A stretch of 64,000 nt of DNA. It comes from Fragilaria crotonensis. Its lineage: Eukaryota; Bacillariophyta; Fragilariophyceae; Fragilariales; Fragilariaceae. A program made the position numbers and the translations under genes. The stretch covers positions 1 to 64,000 of the forward strand of contig JAKSYS010000167.1 of NCBI GenBank assembly GCA_022925895.1, read 5' to 3'. The notes beneath the pieces are model-generated. The model made no database searches and was not told where the DNA came from. It saw only the letters and a program-made list of their open reading frames with translations. Positions 44,867 through 57,539 of the stretch are shown piece by piece; position 1 is the first letter of the stretch, and the number at the start of each line of letters is the position of its first letter.

Positions 44867-46209
44867 CAATCCCTCACCACAGCGTTCAAGATCCACTGCG
44901 ATGACAATGTCTACCTGGTAGCATTAAAAACTCAGCCATCTACATGTGATTGGAAGCCATCGAGAAACCGAAACAGTTTTACTATCATACTTGTACTACA
45001 CGCAGGTCAAAGATTGAAACAAAAAGTAAACAAAGGCCGACCATGAGCAGCCAGACGATCCGCATTCATTTAAAGTTGCAGAGATCAGACGACAATGATC
45101 AGACGACATCATTGACCTCTCAGCTAGACCCATAAGCAACCAATCCCTGACTGTACAGGGTGGTGATAAGTTACTGCACCTCTGAACAACTGCAGGTAGC
45201 AAGATGTAGTGTAGTAACTAAACTTTTCCTGGAATCCTGGTAGTAAAATAGTTTGCTACTGGAACCTCTCCAGACACTTAACTAGCTACTGCAACCTGCA
45301 GAAGGAGAATGCAAACTATAGTAACAAATAATTAGCTTCTGGGACCACTCCAGTCACAGCTGAACAACCTCCTAGTTAGTACCACTACAACCTCCAAAAG
45401 AATACTACTGCAATGGCTCTCAGTTAAATAAGTCATTAGTCAGCTGGCAGGAATCCCGTCCGCCTTCACCCTGCCCGCTTTGTTCCCAATGAGTTATGAT
45501 ACGAAGCAAGTCAGATCTCATGGAAACCACAAGATCTTCAATTCTTTGGCTGAGGTGTAGCTGGCGAGAGTCCAGCAGCTTCATGCTCATGATATGAGCA
45601 ATCGATTGCACTCAAAAAGCCAACATAGCAGTCAGATGCCGGTGCAATTGGATTGAATGCATTGCTATTCCAAAGGTCGCTCATTACTGCAAATGCAATA
45701 GGAAGTCTGTAGATCAAATGGCAAGCAAGCGTTGGCAAAAAGCATGAGCGACAAGAACATAACAGCAGTCAAATACAACCGATCAAATCGTGTTGCTTCC
45801 ACTTACCTGCTTGTTATATCAGAATTACGTGCATCAAATTCCTGACGCGATCTTGTGTCAGCCCTGGCAAGAAAGAGATGCTTCAGGTTGTCCTGTGTTA
45901 GTATAGAATTAGATATTTCTGTTGTGTTCCATGTGGCTCGGACGGGAGCAGGACAGACGACACTTTCCTTACAGTTTTTTTGTCTGGACGTCTCGACACG
46001 CCCTGACTAAATAATCTCAAAGCAGGTGACGTACTACAGTACATGTATGCGTACCAGCTGCCATACCGTGTAGGAGTACGAGCGTATTGCGTGGTATTGT
46101 CACATCACCGAAACTTCGCCGATAGAGAATAAGCACACATGTGTACACACATGTGCACGAAGCACGAAGCATGTAGCATGTATGGCCTGTCCTATGAAGA
46201 ATACCACAA
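44867..46209. other. Spacer between the two Copia elements
   Basis: No supported gene in 1.3 kb. A loosely repetitive stretch (45150-45420) reuses CTACTGCAACCT and CTGGAACCTC motifs at irregular spacing. An ACATGTGTACACACATGTGC inverted motif lies at 46136-46157. Confidence 0.35.
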
Positions 46210-46214
46210 CATCA

Positions 46215-46764
46215 TGAGGGATCCCTTGATATCTACCGATGCAGTAGGTATTGGGATGTAGGCAGTATCAATACAACCGGAGCTATCGATTCTGAAGGTT
46301 CGATGGACTTGGACTTTGTCGGAACAAAGTATGTCAATCAGGGGACTTGGCGCGCGGAGCGAAGCTTTGTGTAAATACTAGTTTGGGTAAATTGTGATCT
46401 AATTTATTGCATTACTTCGAAGTCTCGACTCTCGCACTCAGTAGGCAGTTCGTACGATTCGTACCAACGTGTGACTAATGCAGATTGACCGGACTGGCTT
46501 GACCAATGAGATGATTCCCGAACGAGAGGTCTTGATAGTTTCGAGATGTGTGGATGAGGGGCTTTTCCATCTCCAATGCTCCCTCATTTAGCCACTCCTA
46601 AATGTCCTCAATCCCACATCGTTACATACATCACAAGTTGATGCTTACGGTTTCACCGTCGTTTTCGTAGAGTGCCAGTTGAAGACGATTCAGACACACT
46701 TGTACATTGCTACAGTGGGGATTGGATAGTGCCCGTAGCCCAGTGCTCGATGCGCAATCCCACA
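46215..46764 (-). repeat. 3' LTR of the minus-strand Copia element
   Basis: 550 bp; TG...CA on the plus strand. On the element strand it is preceded by the purine tract GAATGAGGGAG. Confidence 0.92.
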
Positions 46765-49700
46765 CTCCCTCATTCAACTGCATGATACCGTGTCTCCCTA
46801 CCAACCTAGGATGGCCCTTCGCAGTTTCGTGAATAGGACGGTTGCCAAGGGCTTGGTGTAAATATCGGCCTGCTGATCCTCTGAGGCAACGGCGTGTAAC
46901 GTGACCTCTCCGTTTGCGACGTGATTGCGAAAGTGATGATACTTCACGTTTAGATGTTTGGTCCTCGGTCTCATCTTCGGCGTTTGCGCCATCGCGAGTG
47001 CGCCCGTGTTGTCCTCGAAGACCTTGCAGTGGATCTTTGGTTCCACGACGACGTTTGGGATCCCGTGAGCCTTGGCTTCCTTGAGTAGTTCCATCAACGA
47101 TATTACCTCCCTCAGTGAGGAGGACAAGGCAATGTATTCCGCTTCAGTTGTGCTCAACGCTGTCTCCGTTTGTAATTTGGATTGCCACACGATGGGACAC
47201 CCGGCATATTTGATAACGAAGCCGGTCCTTGACTTGGATGTGCTTGCGTCTCCCTCAGCTGTCTCTGGGTTCCACGTTCCGCAGAAGTCTGCGTCCACAA
47301 AGCAGTCGAATGAGGCATTGGAAGGATCCAGAATGAGGCCCTCCTCTTTTGTCCCAATTAGGTACCTGACAATGCAGCGAACGGCGTCTGCATGTGATTG
47401 TTTTGGGAACGTAGCGAATCGAGCGCACTGATGGACCGCGTATGAGATGTCGGCTCTGGTCAACTTCTCCAGGAAGTTCAGTTTGCCAACCACTGATTGA
47501 TAGGCCCAAGGTTCGTCAAAATCTTTTCCGTGGTGGTCTCTGTTTAGGATGCGGTTCGGGATTGCGGGGATGTTCTTGGGCTTAGTGTTCTCCTTAAAAT
47601 CAAGATCGTTAATGATTTGCTGGATCAGATGTGGTTGCGACAAGCAAATTTGTCCTCCCTCAAGGTGGTCGACCTTAACTCCAAGGTAATCACTGAATTG
47701 ACCTTCGTCTGTGATGTCAAAAGACGTTCTGCATGATGCGTCGCTTTTCAATGATGAAATTAAAGCATCAATTTCCTTTGAATCTGGTCCGATAAAGATA
47801 CCATCGTCAACGTATATCAGGAATACTGTACTGCCCTTGTAGTACACGCAGTGATCGACTGAACTCTGACGGTATCCTCGTTCCATAAGCCCCGCGTGCA
47901 GATGTTTGTTCCAAACGCGCCCGGCTTGTCGAGTGCCGTATATGTTTTTCAGTTGTCTCAGTGCGTGCGTTTTCCGTTGCCCTTCATGCGTGAAGCCTTG
48001 CGGAATCTCCATGTATATCTCGCATTCTGCATCAGCCTGTGGGAACGCTAAGACAAAATCGATTTGTCTTGTATGGTGTTTGTTGATCAGGGCCAATATC
48101 AAGTGAAGGCGGATTGACGCCCAATGTACCACGGGTGCGTAGGTTTCCCAGTAGTTCACTCCTTGAACTTGTTTCCCCCCATGGGCGTTGAGTCTTGCCT
48201 TCCACTTATAAGCTTCGCGAGTGGCAATGCGCCGCTTGCGTTTCATGGACCAAACGGACGGTAGGACGGCAATGCCGGCTGGTATGGCTTCGCGGTGGAC
48301 AAGTTGCCAATGTCTTCGGTTCTCGTGTGCCATTACCTTGTCGCGCATAGCTTGCTGGAATTGGGGCCAGTCGGGTTGGCGCATGGCTTCATGCAGGTAC
48401 ACCATGGTGTCCGGGTCCAAACTGGCGGCGCTGAAGGCAATTGGGTCATTGAGGCTGTTTTGTAGTAGGTATTCCTTCATGTCGTGAAGGAAGGTGTTGG
48501 GGTCTTCCTGGAAATGCGGTGTGCCGCTGTGGGCAACATCTGACTGGGTCTGCGCGGGAAACGCTGCGTCTTCAATTAGTCGACGAGGTGGTCGACGAGA
48601 CGCACGACGTGGGCGGACGGGACCGATCGGGCCAGCGGTGAATGGTTGTGGAGTCACCATTGCGGGTGGTCCGTACGCGACGGGCGCGGCCTCATCGGGG
48701 GAGGCCCTTCCTCGTAGGCATCGGCGTAGTTAGGGGCTCGCGCGATGAGGTCCTGGTTGTCATCACCCTCCCAGTCGTCTGATGACGAGTCGGACTCTCG
48801 TGGTGAAGTTCGTGACGGAAGCTGGTTGATGTCGTGACTTGGAGCGACGAGTGGAGCCTTGGGAGTTGGCTTGCGAGAGGGTGTGGGTCTGTTGGCCTGA
48901 CGAGGAGGGAGCTGGGTTGGTGGAGGTTGACGAACGCGAGGTTGGTGGCGGCTAACCGTAGTAGCCGTGATGGTGCCATCGTCAGTAAAACCGTGGATGC
49001 GTTGCCACATGGATGGGAAGATTGGCACTGGTGCGTTGACGTGGGAGTTCACGGTCTCAAAATTGTCGTCGGCCTTGACGTGAAACTGAGGAGACACCAG
49101 TCCCGTGGTCAGTGACATGACCAGGCAGACTGAGCGAGCGTGTTCTGGGCTGAGTCCTAGATAGATTCCGCATCGAGCTCGCTCCCCCCATTTTGCTCCT
49201 TTCTTTCCTGAGGCGGGCTCGTCTTTCAGTACATACATTGGGCAACCAAAAGGGTGAAGGTGCTGATGGGCGGAAACTTGAAAGTCATGTCCCGTGAATA
49301 GCTGCATGGGGTTCTTGCCGTCTCTGATTGGGATGCAGCAACTGCTGTCATTTGCGAGGCGAATGGCGTAAGGCCAAAGGTTGGAAGTGATCGCGTTGGG
49401 CTAGCGATGTTTGGCATGCACGATCATGGTCCGAGCCCTATCCTGCAGGTCGCGAATGCGCCTCTCAGCAATTCCATTTTGGAAATGTGCGTTGACGCCG
49501 CAAAAGTCAATTGCTGTCCTTTCATGAGACACTCCACGCGAAAATCGTTATCCGAGAACCGGCCGTTGTCACCGTGATAGCGCTTGACGGTGACGTTGTG
49601 GCTGAGTGCATATCGTTCGAAGGCATGTTTGGCTGCGAGCGCTTCAATTGCGTTGTTTGTTTCCTGCATGTGCACGAAGGAGAGGCGGCTGTAGTGGTCG

Positions 49701-52261
49701 ACAAACACTGTGGCGCAAGTAAAGCGTTTGTTGGTCGATTTCCCTTTGCTCTGAGCCACTAACCCGGGTGTAGAGCTCTCCAATTGATCCATGGATACGA
49801 TGTCGCCCGGAGCTTGGGCTGGCTCAAGCGTTGGTACGTGCCCTTTGTTGCACCAGGCTCCCTTGGTAATTTTGCCGAAGAGGCAAGCGGAGCACACGGG
49901 GATGGGGCAAGTCAAGAGATGCGCTCGATTGCGGTAGGTTCCGCTTTCCTTGATCATGATTCGGATCAAGGCGAAGGGCATGTGTCCCAGGCAATGATGC
50001 ATTTGGAGTAACTCATGCTGGGCGGGGTCACCTGGTGTTGCCGGAATGCTGTCATCCTGAGGTGGCTCCTCTGTGACCCTGTCTTCGGTCGTTTAAGGTG
50101 GTGCCTTGTGGTTGATCGTTGTGTCCAGCATTGGTAGGATGGACGGAGGTTGTCCGGCTCTCTTTGAGTCGAAATCAAAACGCAATGGATCATGCCTGAC
50201 TGGTTCCGCGGGGAATACCCAATTGTAAATGTCGTCGGTGTCAACATTTTCGTCATGCGAGTTTGAGGGTGCTCGCGCCGCAGCAGCGGGTACGTCAACG
50301 TGGTTGAGGGGAGCGGGGAAGCACGTTGGCGTAGGTGGTAGCGCCAGGGCACAAAGGTTGAGGAACTTGGTGCTCTTCTTGTATCCTGGTGCCAATCTCA
50401 AGATGCCGACGAATGCATTTGACGATGACAGCTTGATGGTGCGCTGGTATTTGCGTTGCCCCCCACTGTAACACCATGGCATCGGCGAATGTGGCGAGCC
50501 AAGTTCCTCTCGGTTTGGGAGAATCGTCTCGCTTCTCGGCGGCCAAGTGTTGTGGCGACAAGAGACAAAAAGCCAAGTCTGCGCAGTATAGCGTATTGCT
50601 GGGGATATCAATGGTGTCACTTGCCTTGATCGTCTTCCCACCTCCACTGTACGGTACCCTCGAGCGTAACATCTCCCGCACCAAGTCCCGTCACTTTCTT
50701 GGAGACCGCAATCGGAGTGCCAATGAAGTGTTTGGCGTCATTAGTCATGCAACGCGAAGCGCCATTGTCCACGAGGATGGTGAACGAGTCCGAATCAAAG
50801 CTGGTGATTCTCTTGTTGTTTGTGCTGCTTGAGTTCGTGGTCGCGGAAGCTGCGGCGGCGTTGACGACGGATGGAAACGCTGCGTACGAACTGTTGTCGT
50901 CGTCATCCAACACGGCAGCAATCGCTGCGGACATGGTGAGCCTGGAAGTTGTGGATTCGGATCCTGTCGTGGACGCAGCGGACGTGGTCGGAGCAATGGA
51001 TGCGTTTGCCTCCGCTGCAGCCACCTGCTTGAGTCGAATGTAGCAGTCGGCTTCCTTGTGAAAGCCCCACTTCTTGTGGTAGTGGTAGGTGCACCAGCCA
51101 GTTGTAGTGTTTTCCGTCCACGGACTTGGTTGTGACGTTGTCCGTTGGGGCCTTTGCCATCCAATCTGGCTTCTTGGGGCGATCGTTCTTTCCCTTGGCT
51201 TGGTATCCCTTTCCTTCTTTCTTGATCGGAGTCGCGTACTGCGCTGCGAGGGCCACTAGCTTGCTCTCGTGAGTTTGTGGAGCATTGTACGTGCCCTCTT
51301 GGACGAGCATTTGATAGGATTTCTGTGCCGAAATCATCAAGATTGGCAAAGTGAGCAACTTCGGGTCCGCTTCAGCTTTGATCTTCTGTAGTTTGATGGC
51401 TAGCAAGAAGTCTTGATCGGGACAGATGAGGTAAGCCTTCATGACGTGCATGTAGATGAAAAGTACGTCGTCATGTGTCTCCTCACCGCCTTGACGAAGT
51501 TTCCTGAGCAACTCGGAGACATGTTTGTTGAACTCAACGACGTTGCAGTCGATGGTGACCATGAATTGTTCGAGTTCACCGAGTTGAGCTCTAACAAAGA
51601 AGTTGGTGGATGCTGTCTCAACTTCGCAATCGAGAAGCAAGACTTTGATGAGGAGCGCAGCTGAGGGCTCTCCGTTGTGGTTGTAGGAGTATTGAGAGCT
51701 TCTGAGTGCCTTGCTTCCCTCGGTGTCCAGACTGTTCAAGATGCATTGCACCATGAGGTAATTGTCTTGAGCCATCCTGGACTGAGTTCCCAGGTAGGAG
51801 ATGGTGGACGCCATGACGTTCTCCATGGTGAGGGCGCGCTTCTGGAGGATTATGTTGCACATTTTCCCTTCGTTGTCCTTGATCATGATCAACGAGTTCC
51901 AATTGTAATCCTTGGCGCGCATGAGGAGGTCATCGAGCATAGGTCGAAGAGTGGCGATGGTTCCATCGTGCTTGGTGTTCAACGAGTCCGTTGCGGTCTT
52001 GTAGATCTTCGCGTCCTTCGCCTTGGAGTAATCGTAGAGATCGGCGACAGCCTGAGCTGGAGTAAGAGCAAAGATGATTGGAGAAGCCGTGGCAGTTACA
52101 CGTCCCTCGGGGTTGAGGGCCGCAACTGGAGGGTTTGCATACGGAGGTGGCGGATCTTGGATTGCCGCAGTGCCCACGGCACCGGTTGGATCAATGACAG
52201 AGGTCATCTTGGATGATCGGTGGTAAGCAGTGGTTCGAAAACTAACTGCGCAGAAGAAGCG

Positions 52262-52814
52262 TGAGGGATCCCTTGATATCTACCGAGGATGCAGTAGGTA
52301 TTGGGATGTAGGCAGTATTGATACAACCGGAGCTATCGATTCTGAAGGTTCGATGGACTTGGACTTTGTCGGAACAAAGTATGTCAATCAGGGGACTTGG
52401 CGCGCGGAGCGAAGCTTTGTGTAAATACTAGTTTGGGTAAATTGTGATCTAATTTATTGCATTACTTCGAAGTCTCGACTCTCGCACTCAGTAGGCAGTT
52501 CGTACGATTCGTACCAACGTGTGACTAATGCAGATTGACCGGACTGGCTTGACCAATGAGATGATTCCCGAACGAGAGGTCTTGATAGTTTCAAGATGTG
52601 TGGATGAGGGGCTTTTCCATCTCCAATGCTCCCTCATTTAGCCACTCCTAAATGTCCTCAATCCCACATCGTTACATAAATCACAAGTTGATGCTTACGG
52701 TTTCACCGTCGTTTTCGTAGAGTGCCAGTTGAAGACGATTCAGACACACTTGTACATTGCTACAGTGGGGATTGGATAGTGCCCGTAGCCCAGTGCTCGA
52801 TGCGCAATCCCACA
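52262..52814 (-). repeat. 5' LTR of the minus-strand Copia element
   Basis: 553 bp, nearly identical to the left copy. Its outer end lies about 130 bp before the start codon of the DUF6824-like gene at 52945, in the opposite orientation to that gene. Confidence 0.92.
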
Positions 52815-52944
52815 CATCACATATCACATATCACATCACCGATTTCGCCGAAATGTTGGAGCAACATGTGGTGAAGTATTGCAAACAATGCACACAAACT
52901 CTCTTACACAAGAAAACCGCTGACGAACTTTGACAATTCAAGAG

Positions 52945-53871
52945 ATGGCACTCCTTGCAAACTTGGATGTGATGGACAATGATATCCTTTGCGGTAGAGG
53001 AAAAGGGCTTGAGAGCTTTCCAGGCAATAAATTCTTCCGATGGACCATCAAGGAGCACGCAATAGTCTATGGAAATCCGAGAACCAGTAGGGCAGAAAGG
53101 TCGCGCTTGGTGCGAATGATTGCCGACCGTCTACGCGCAGAAGGCAGGCGATTCATAAAGCGAGTAGAAAGAACCTGGGTAATGTTGGACGATCGTGATT
53201 CAAAAATGAAGGTATGTATGCTTACGACCGTGTCAAAATCAATATGCTCGAAAGTATCTTTTGTGCTCACCAAAACCCTATTCATTTGTCAGATTGGGCA
53301 TGCGCTTCGTGACGCTGGTATGGAGTGGTACAGGGGGAAAAGGACCGTCAGGGATGAGTGCGTACCTTCATCTCACAATGTTGAGAAAGGTGACTTTGCA
53401 TCGATTGTCAGCGAAGACGAGGGCGACAACAGTGACGCCGAAGATCACACGTGTAGGATGTATGCACCACAGGCAATCCTTGTACGTGACGACCATGATG
53501 TCTGGGCGCCTGTGAGAGTAGACATGAGCGAAAAAATTGTCTCACGAATACAACTCAGATTGCTGGATTCAAGTAGAGTTACCGTCGATGATAAAAGTGA
53601 AAACATCCACTCTGCAAGCGAGAGAATTACGGAGTGCCACGACGACAGCAGTGACGGAACCGTGGTTGACAGAATTCAAGGAATAGATCATTCCGGTGAT
53701 ATGTGCCGAGGAGGTGAATTGTCGTCTGGATGTTTAGACGTCACTCTCTCTGAAGTCTTCATGAATTTTGTGAAGGACGAAGGAGATAGTGCGGATGCTG
53801 AAGTCTCAAGCATTGACCCGATCGAGTGGACGTACGGCGAAAATGAAGGAGGCTGTGTTTTAGGCTGCTGA
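52945..53871 (+). CDS. DUF6824-like protein (CGRGKG motif), copy A
   Basis: Exons 52945-53211 (89 codons) and 53293-53871, with an 81-bp GT-AG phase-0 intron; 281 residues. The domain runs from NDILCGRGKGLESFPGNKFF (Cys16) through SRAERSRLVRMIADRLR and GRRFIKRVERTWVML to IGHALRDAG right after the splice. This is the layout of the domain (DUF6824) expanded in diatoms; its function is unknown, and a nucleic-acid or regulatory role is often suspected from its abundance and basic character. The C-terminal half is acidic and ends with a DVTLSEVFMNFVKDEGD motif that has a counterpart in copy B. The intron is a multiple of three without stops, so retention would only add 27 residues. A young Copia LTR ends about 130 bp upstream. 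Confidence 0.8.
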   Translation: MALLANLDVMDNDILCGRGKGLESFPGNKFFRWTIKEHAIVYGNPRTSRAERSRLVRMIADRLRAEGRRFIKRVERTWVMLDDRDSKMKVCMLTTVSKSICSKVSFVLTKTLFICQIGHALRDAGMEWYRGKRTVRDECVPSSHNVEKGDFASIVSEDEGDNSDAEDHTCRMYAPQAILVRDDHDVWAPVRVDMSEKIVSRIQLRLLDSSRVTVDDKSENIHSASERITECHDDSSDGTVVDRIQGIDHSGDMCRGGELSSGCLDVTLSEVFMNFVKDEGDSADAEVSSIDPIEWTYGENEGGCVLGC

Positions 53872-54344
53872 CGAGAGTTCAACTTCATTTGTTGCGGCCA
53901 CAGCAAATTCTATGATTGCGCAGATGTGCTATGACATAATGAAATAAATGCATCGTTGTCCTGCTAGCCTTAATAAAGAGTTTGAAAAGTAAAGGTTGTT
54001 AAAGGAAGAAAACAATCATTAGGCTAATGAGTGTGGTCCGACGTCAACTCCAATGCTCGTATTACATCGTCTACATGACGAGGTTGTAGGTGTCGAGGTA
54101 CTAGTACTAGTACAGCAACTATAATGGTACTTGTCTTGCACCGTTGTGCTCGTCGTTGAATTTTTCGTTGTCGTCGAGAGCTGAATCCCATCTCAGTGGG
54201 GGTATAGAGAGGTTTGGCTCTATGCAAAATCCTACGAGCACTGTATACCACGCGTTAACTCTCGTAGGAATAAACGGTGAAACCTTGCAACGCTGCGAAC
54301 AACACTTTCACACACAAACGCAACAATCTTACGTTGAAGCATTC
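53872..54344. other. Intergenic
   Basis: 473 bp holding the 3' end of DUF6824-like copy A (with AATAAA-like ATGAAATAAATG near 53940) and the presumed promoter of the small gene at 54345. Nothing else seen. Confidence 0.4.
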
Positions 54345-54626
54345 ATGGTGATCATTGCTGCTGCCGCCGTTGGTGCGGCTGCTGTCGGAGTATACAAGGG
54401 AGGGAAAGCGGCCGTCGATCACACCAAGAAAAAGTTGGGTGAGCGTGCTTTTCGCAAGAATCGAGAGCAGGAACGTCGAGAAGAGAAACTTGAACGCGAA
54501 GCGCAAGCCTTATCCTTGCAATCAATGTCCTTCGAGCAACGAATGGAGAAGTACAAAAGAGAAAGTGGTTTGATAACGAACAAGCAAGACGAGAAAAAGG
54601 GGAGATTCGGAAGCCGTAAAGGCTGA
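54345..54626 (+). CDS. Small basic protein with N-terminal hydrophobic segment, unknown function
   Basis: 93 residues starting MVIIAAAAVGAAAVGVYKGG, an Ala/Gly-rich helix that could insert in a membrane, then a strongly charged Lys/Arg/Glu region (KKKLGERAFRKNREQERREE) likely to be one long helix, ending KKGRFGSRKG. The reading frame is open upstream, but this ATG fits the start of a hydrophobic segment best. No family is recognised. The clean amphipathic, charged pattern and lack of low-information repeats favour a real gene over chance. Confidence 0.5.
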   Translation: MVIIAAAAVGAAAVGVYKGGKAAVDHTKKKLGERAFRKNREQERREEKLEREAQALSLQSMSFEQRMEKYKRESGLITNKQDEKKGRFGSRKG

Positions 54627-57539
54627 TAGCGGTGAAGGTGAACGAGTGCGATGGTGTTGGATTGAAAAGCCCAACAGTGGGTCCAAGCGGGAGTCGCCAC
54701 TCGCCTTTGTAGGATGTGAGTTGTAAAGTATATTTAGTCAACGAGGTGTTGCTCTCTGTTGATTCTACTTTTCTACTTTTTAGCGATAAGCGCGGTCGAA
54801 ATAATCTATTGTCGAGGACGATCCTGATTAACATCCCGATCTCTGGGGCCGGTTCTTGTTCTTCTCGTATGTGCATGACCGATACAAAGCCTAAGGAGTC
54901 CCACCCGTCATGAGTAAATTTATGTGCTAGATGTCGGGATGTTAAACGTATTCCAAGATTCTCTTCTGCTGATGAATGTCTTCGAATCGATGAACACCTC
55001 TAAAATTCGTTTGGGCCGTCAATGGCATTTATGCAACGGCACTGGGCAAGATTTTCCTCCAATGAGCGTGGTTTGAAGTTCGATCCTGTTTCATGCCAGC
55101 TTCAGACAAGTGTTTGGCCCTTGCGGAAGACAGAATCTACTTTAAGCTACCAATCAACGCAAAATTCGAATGAAGGTCACGTGGAATGGTATAAGTCCCA
55201 TGTCTCTGTCGCGTCATAGATAGATGGTATCACTAACGGGGACGTGCCAATGCTTCAATATTTTTCAAGAGATGCTTGGATGTTCAAATGATTCAAAAGG
55301 TATTGTTGGCATTCCACACAACACACACAACGCCAAAAGACGTTGTCGGCAACAACATCGTTCTCGTCGAGGAAGGAAGAGCGAGAGAATGTAGTCCAGC
55401 TGTGGATATAGAATCGTCGTGAGGCAAGTTGCACTATGAAGGATATTCTGCCTTCATTTAGAAGCCCCTTGATGCTCTGTAGGGCATCAAGTAAAACTTG
55501 TTGCATTCGATGGTCGTGACTCGTTGGAATTCTTCCAGTAACAAGGTGTCACGAGATAGCATGTAGTGTGTAGTCTGAGTGATCGAATCCATTTTCTCGC
55601 CACACAACACCAGCTTTCCGGGATAGCACTGGCATCTTGATCAAGGACAAAACCTCTTCTTGGAGGTAGGAGTGGTTACGTTTACAGCATGTGGGTTCGC
55701 TTTATGAATACTCCGATTCTTATTTCTCATGCAATGAGACGGAATCGCCTTCATCGCAACACCTGCCAACGTGCTCCTCTTTTCCGTTGTGTCGCAGCGG
55801 AACATTTAGGAGCCAGCAAGTCTAAAAATCAGATCAAAGGGAGTTAGTCGAATCTTTAATCAGACTTGATCGCACCCGAACAGTTGGAAGCTGCTTGAGC
55901 CGTTTTTGATCGCACTCGTACTGGTGTCGAGCGTGCCGTACAAGCATAAACATAGTACCTGGACTAGAAAAATTATTCGCTGTATCGGCGCACTTCATAC
56001 ACAACTTCTAATGGCAGCAAATTGAAGATCTCATAAAGGGCTTTCTTTTCAGCTACTCAAAGCAGTGATACAGTGTATATTGATGGAGTTATGAGTGGTC
56101 TAATTTTATTTTTCGAGATTTTTTTAAACATAGTAACTGGACATTCAGTCACTAGTGTGGCAAATTGAGTCCCTTTTGACAATCTCAAGTCGGAACACGT
56201 TTTTCTTCACGTTACAAATACATCGGAAGGGTCTATTCTAGGAGTCTGCCATCTTGGAATTTATCTATTCAGCAATGATTACATTCAAATTGCAGTTGAC
56301 ATGGACAGCAGGAATATTTCGTGGTTCGTAATTGAACGCATGCTTTTGCGACCGTAAATGCGATTAAATTAGTAGCAGGTAATTTTTTGTATGGAAGGTG
56401 CCGTAGGATTAAAAAATTGCGACGTGAACGCACTTCCATATCAAAATTGACTTTGACCATGTTGACTTTGAAGCGGCCGCAAGAAATGCAAAAGTTGGAT
56501 ATTTGACTGCAAATTTGACAGAATATTAGATTACCGGCATACCAACAAGTACTAACAGTGTAATAGAAGCAGTACTGTCGTTCGTTGCTTTTGTTGACAT
56601 GATACAAAAATGTGCAATTTAATTACGAAGCGAAAGTTTACATTCCCCAAAAAATTCCAAAATTTTAACTCGCCCCATCTTTTGAACTGTCCCACCTAAC
56701 CACAAACAAGCTACGGTAACCCCATATGTTTCAGGGCGTAGTACTACTCTCTAGTTAGTGAAATCGTCAATCCTCGTGCATGTATGTGGTGAAATTAGCG
56801 GTTTCTAAATCCGTCCAGCTACTCTCGTAATTTTGGTTGTCCAGATTCTATGTTTATGCGAGTAACCCTTAACATTCGCAAGTGTGTGCTGCCGTGCTGC
56901 CCCATGACTGTGGCCCTTCGAAGTTGTTCGTTACCGAACATTGGACATCGATAAATGTTATGTCCATTTCAATGGTATATGCACATAGTAGAATAGACGT
57001 ATGTCGTAAATCTCTAAATACGATACTGGGGGTGCGACCTACGATAGCCACGAGTCTCCCGGGTGAGCGACTTTCTTATTCTCTCAACACTCAACAAAGT
57101 ACGTGAATGCAGCAATCTCTATAAGTATTTATTCATTCTACTATAAAAATCATATATATTGTCATAATGTTTTTGCCTTCCAAACATGTTCAACGACCTT
57201 TTTCGCCCTCGACTGCTATGTACTACGACTACCTTAAACCGTTCACATGAGACAAGTCGTTACTTTGAAGGGGGTGAGATTGATCCATATCGTGCGTCAC
57301 AGTTTTAACGTCGCAACATTTAAGTGCCTATGTCATATGCATAAAGGTAGTCGGAGTACGTTTTATCCTTAGGGTGATAAGTCAGAAATTGTCCTCATTT
57401 TTCGGGCAGACTGCCCCAGCAGGAAACGAATGAATATCTTTTCAATTCTCTCACAATCGACACGGTGCATGTCAAATTTCTACGAGCGCACACATTTCAT
57501 CGCACACCCGTTTCCCACCATCTCTCACTCCCCTCCAAA
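54627..57539. other. Long intergenic region before DUF6824-like copy B
   Basis: 2.9 kb without a supported gene. A minus-strand open frame of 83 codons (55255-55506) and others (56269-56607, 56869-57051) match nothing. The region is AT-rich from 56000 to 57200. The last few hundred bases should hold the promoter of the gene at 57540. Confidence 0.35.

Larger units (their letters stand above)
46215..52814 (-). mobile_element. Ty1/copia element (diatom CoDi-like), minus strand, young, nearly whole
   Basis: LTRs of about 550 bp lie at 46215-46764 and 52262-52814 and differ by about four substitutions and one 3-bp indel (under 1%), so the insertion is recent. A perfect 5-bp target duplication CATCA lies at 46210-46214 and 52815-52819. 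Reading leftwards from the 5' LTR: gag-like protein starting MTSVIDPTGAVG (about 52.2-51.0 kb); protease with DNGASRCMTND near 50.75 kb; integrase around 50.0-49.2 kb (HHCLGHM, FVDHYSR, YHGDNGRF); reverse transcriptase and RNase H about 48.6-46.8 kb (YVDDGIF, SKSRTGFVIKY, STTEAEYIALS, ADIYTKPLA). The order is that of Copia. It differs in LTR and sequence from the neighbouring element, so it is a separate family. It has a few breaks. Confidence 0.92.

Noticed and set aside
55255-55506. 83-codon minus-strand open frame in a long intergenic region
   Set aside because: No family resemblance, no clear promoter or neighbours; kept only as a possibility.
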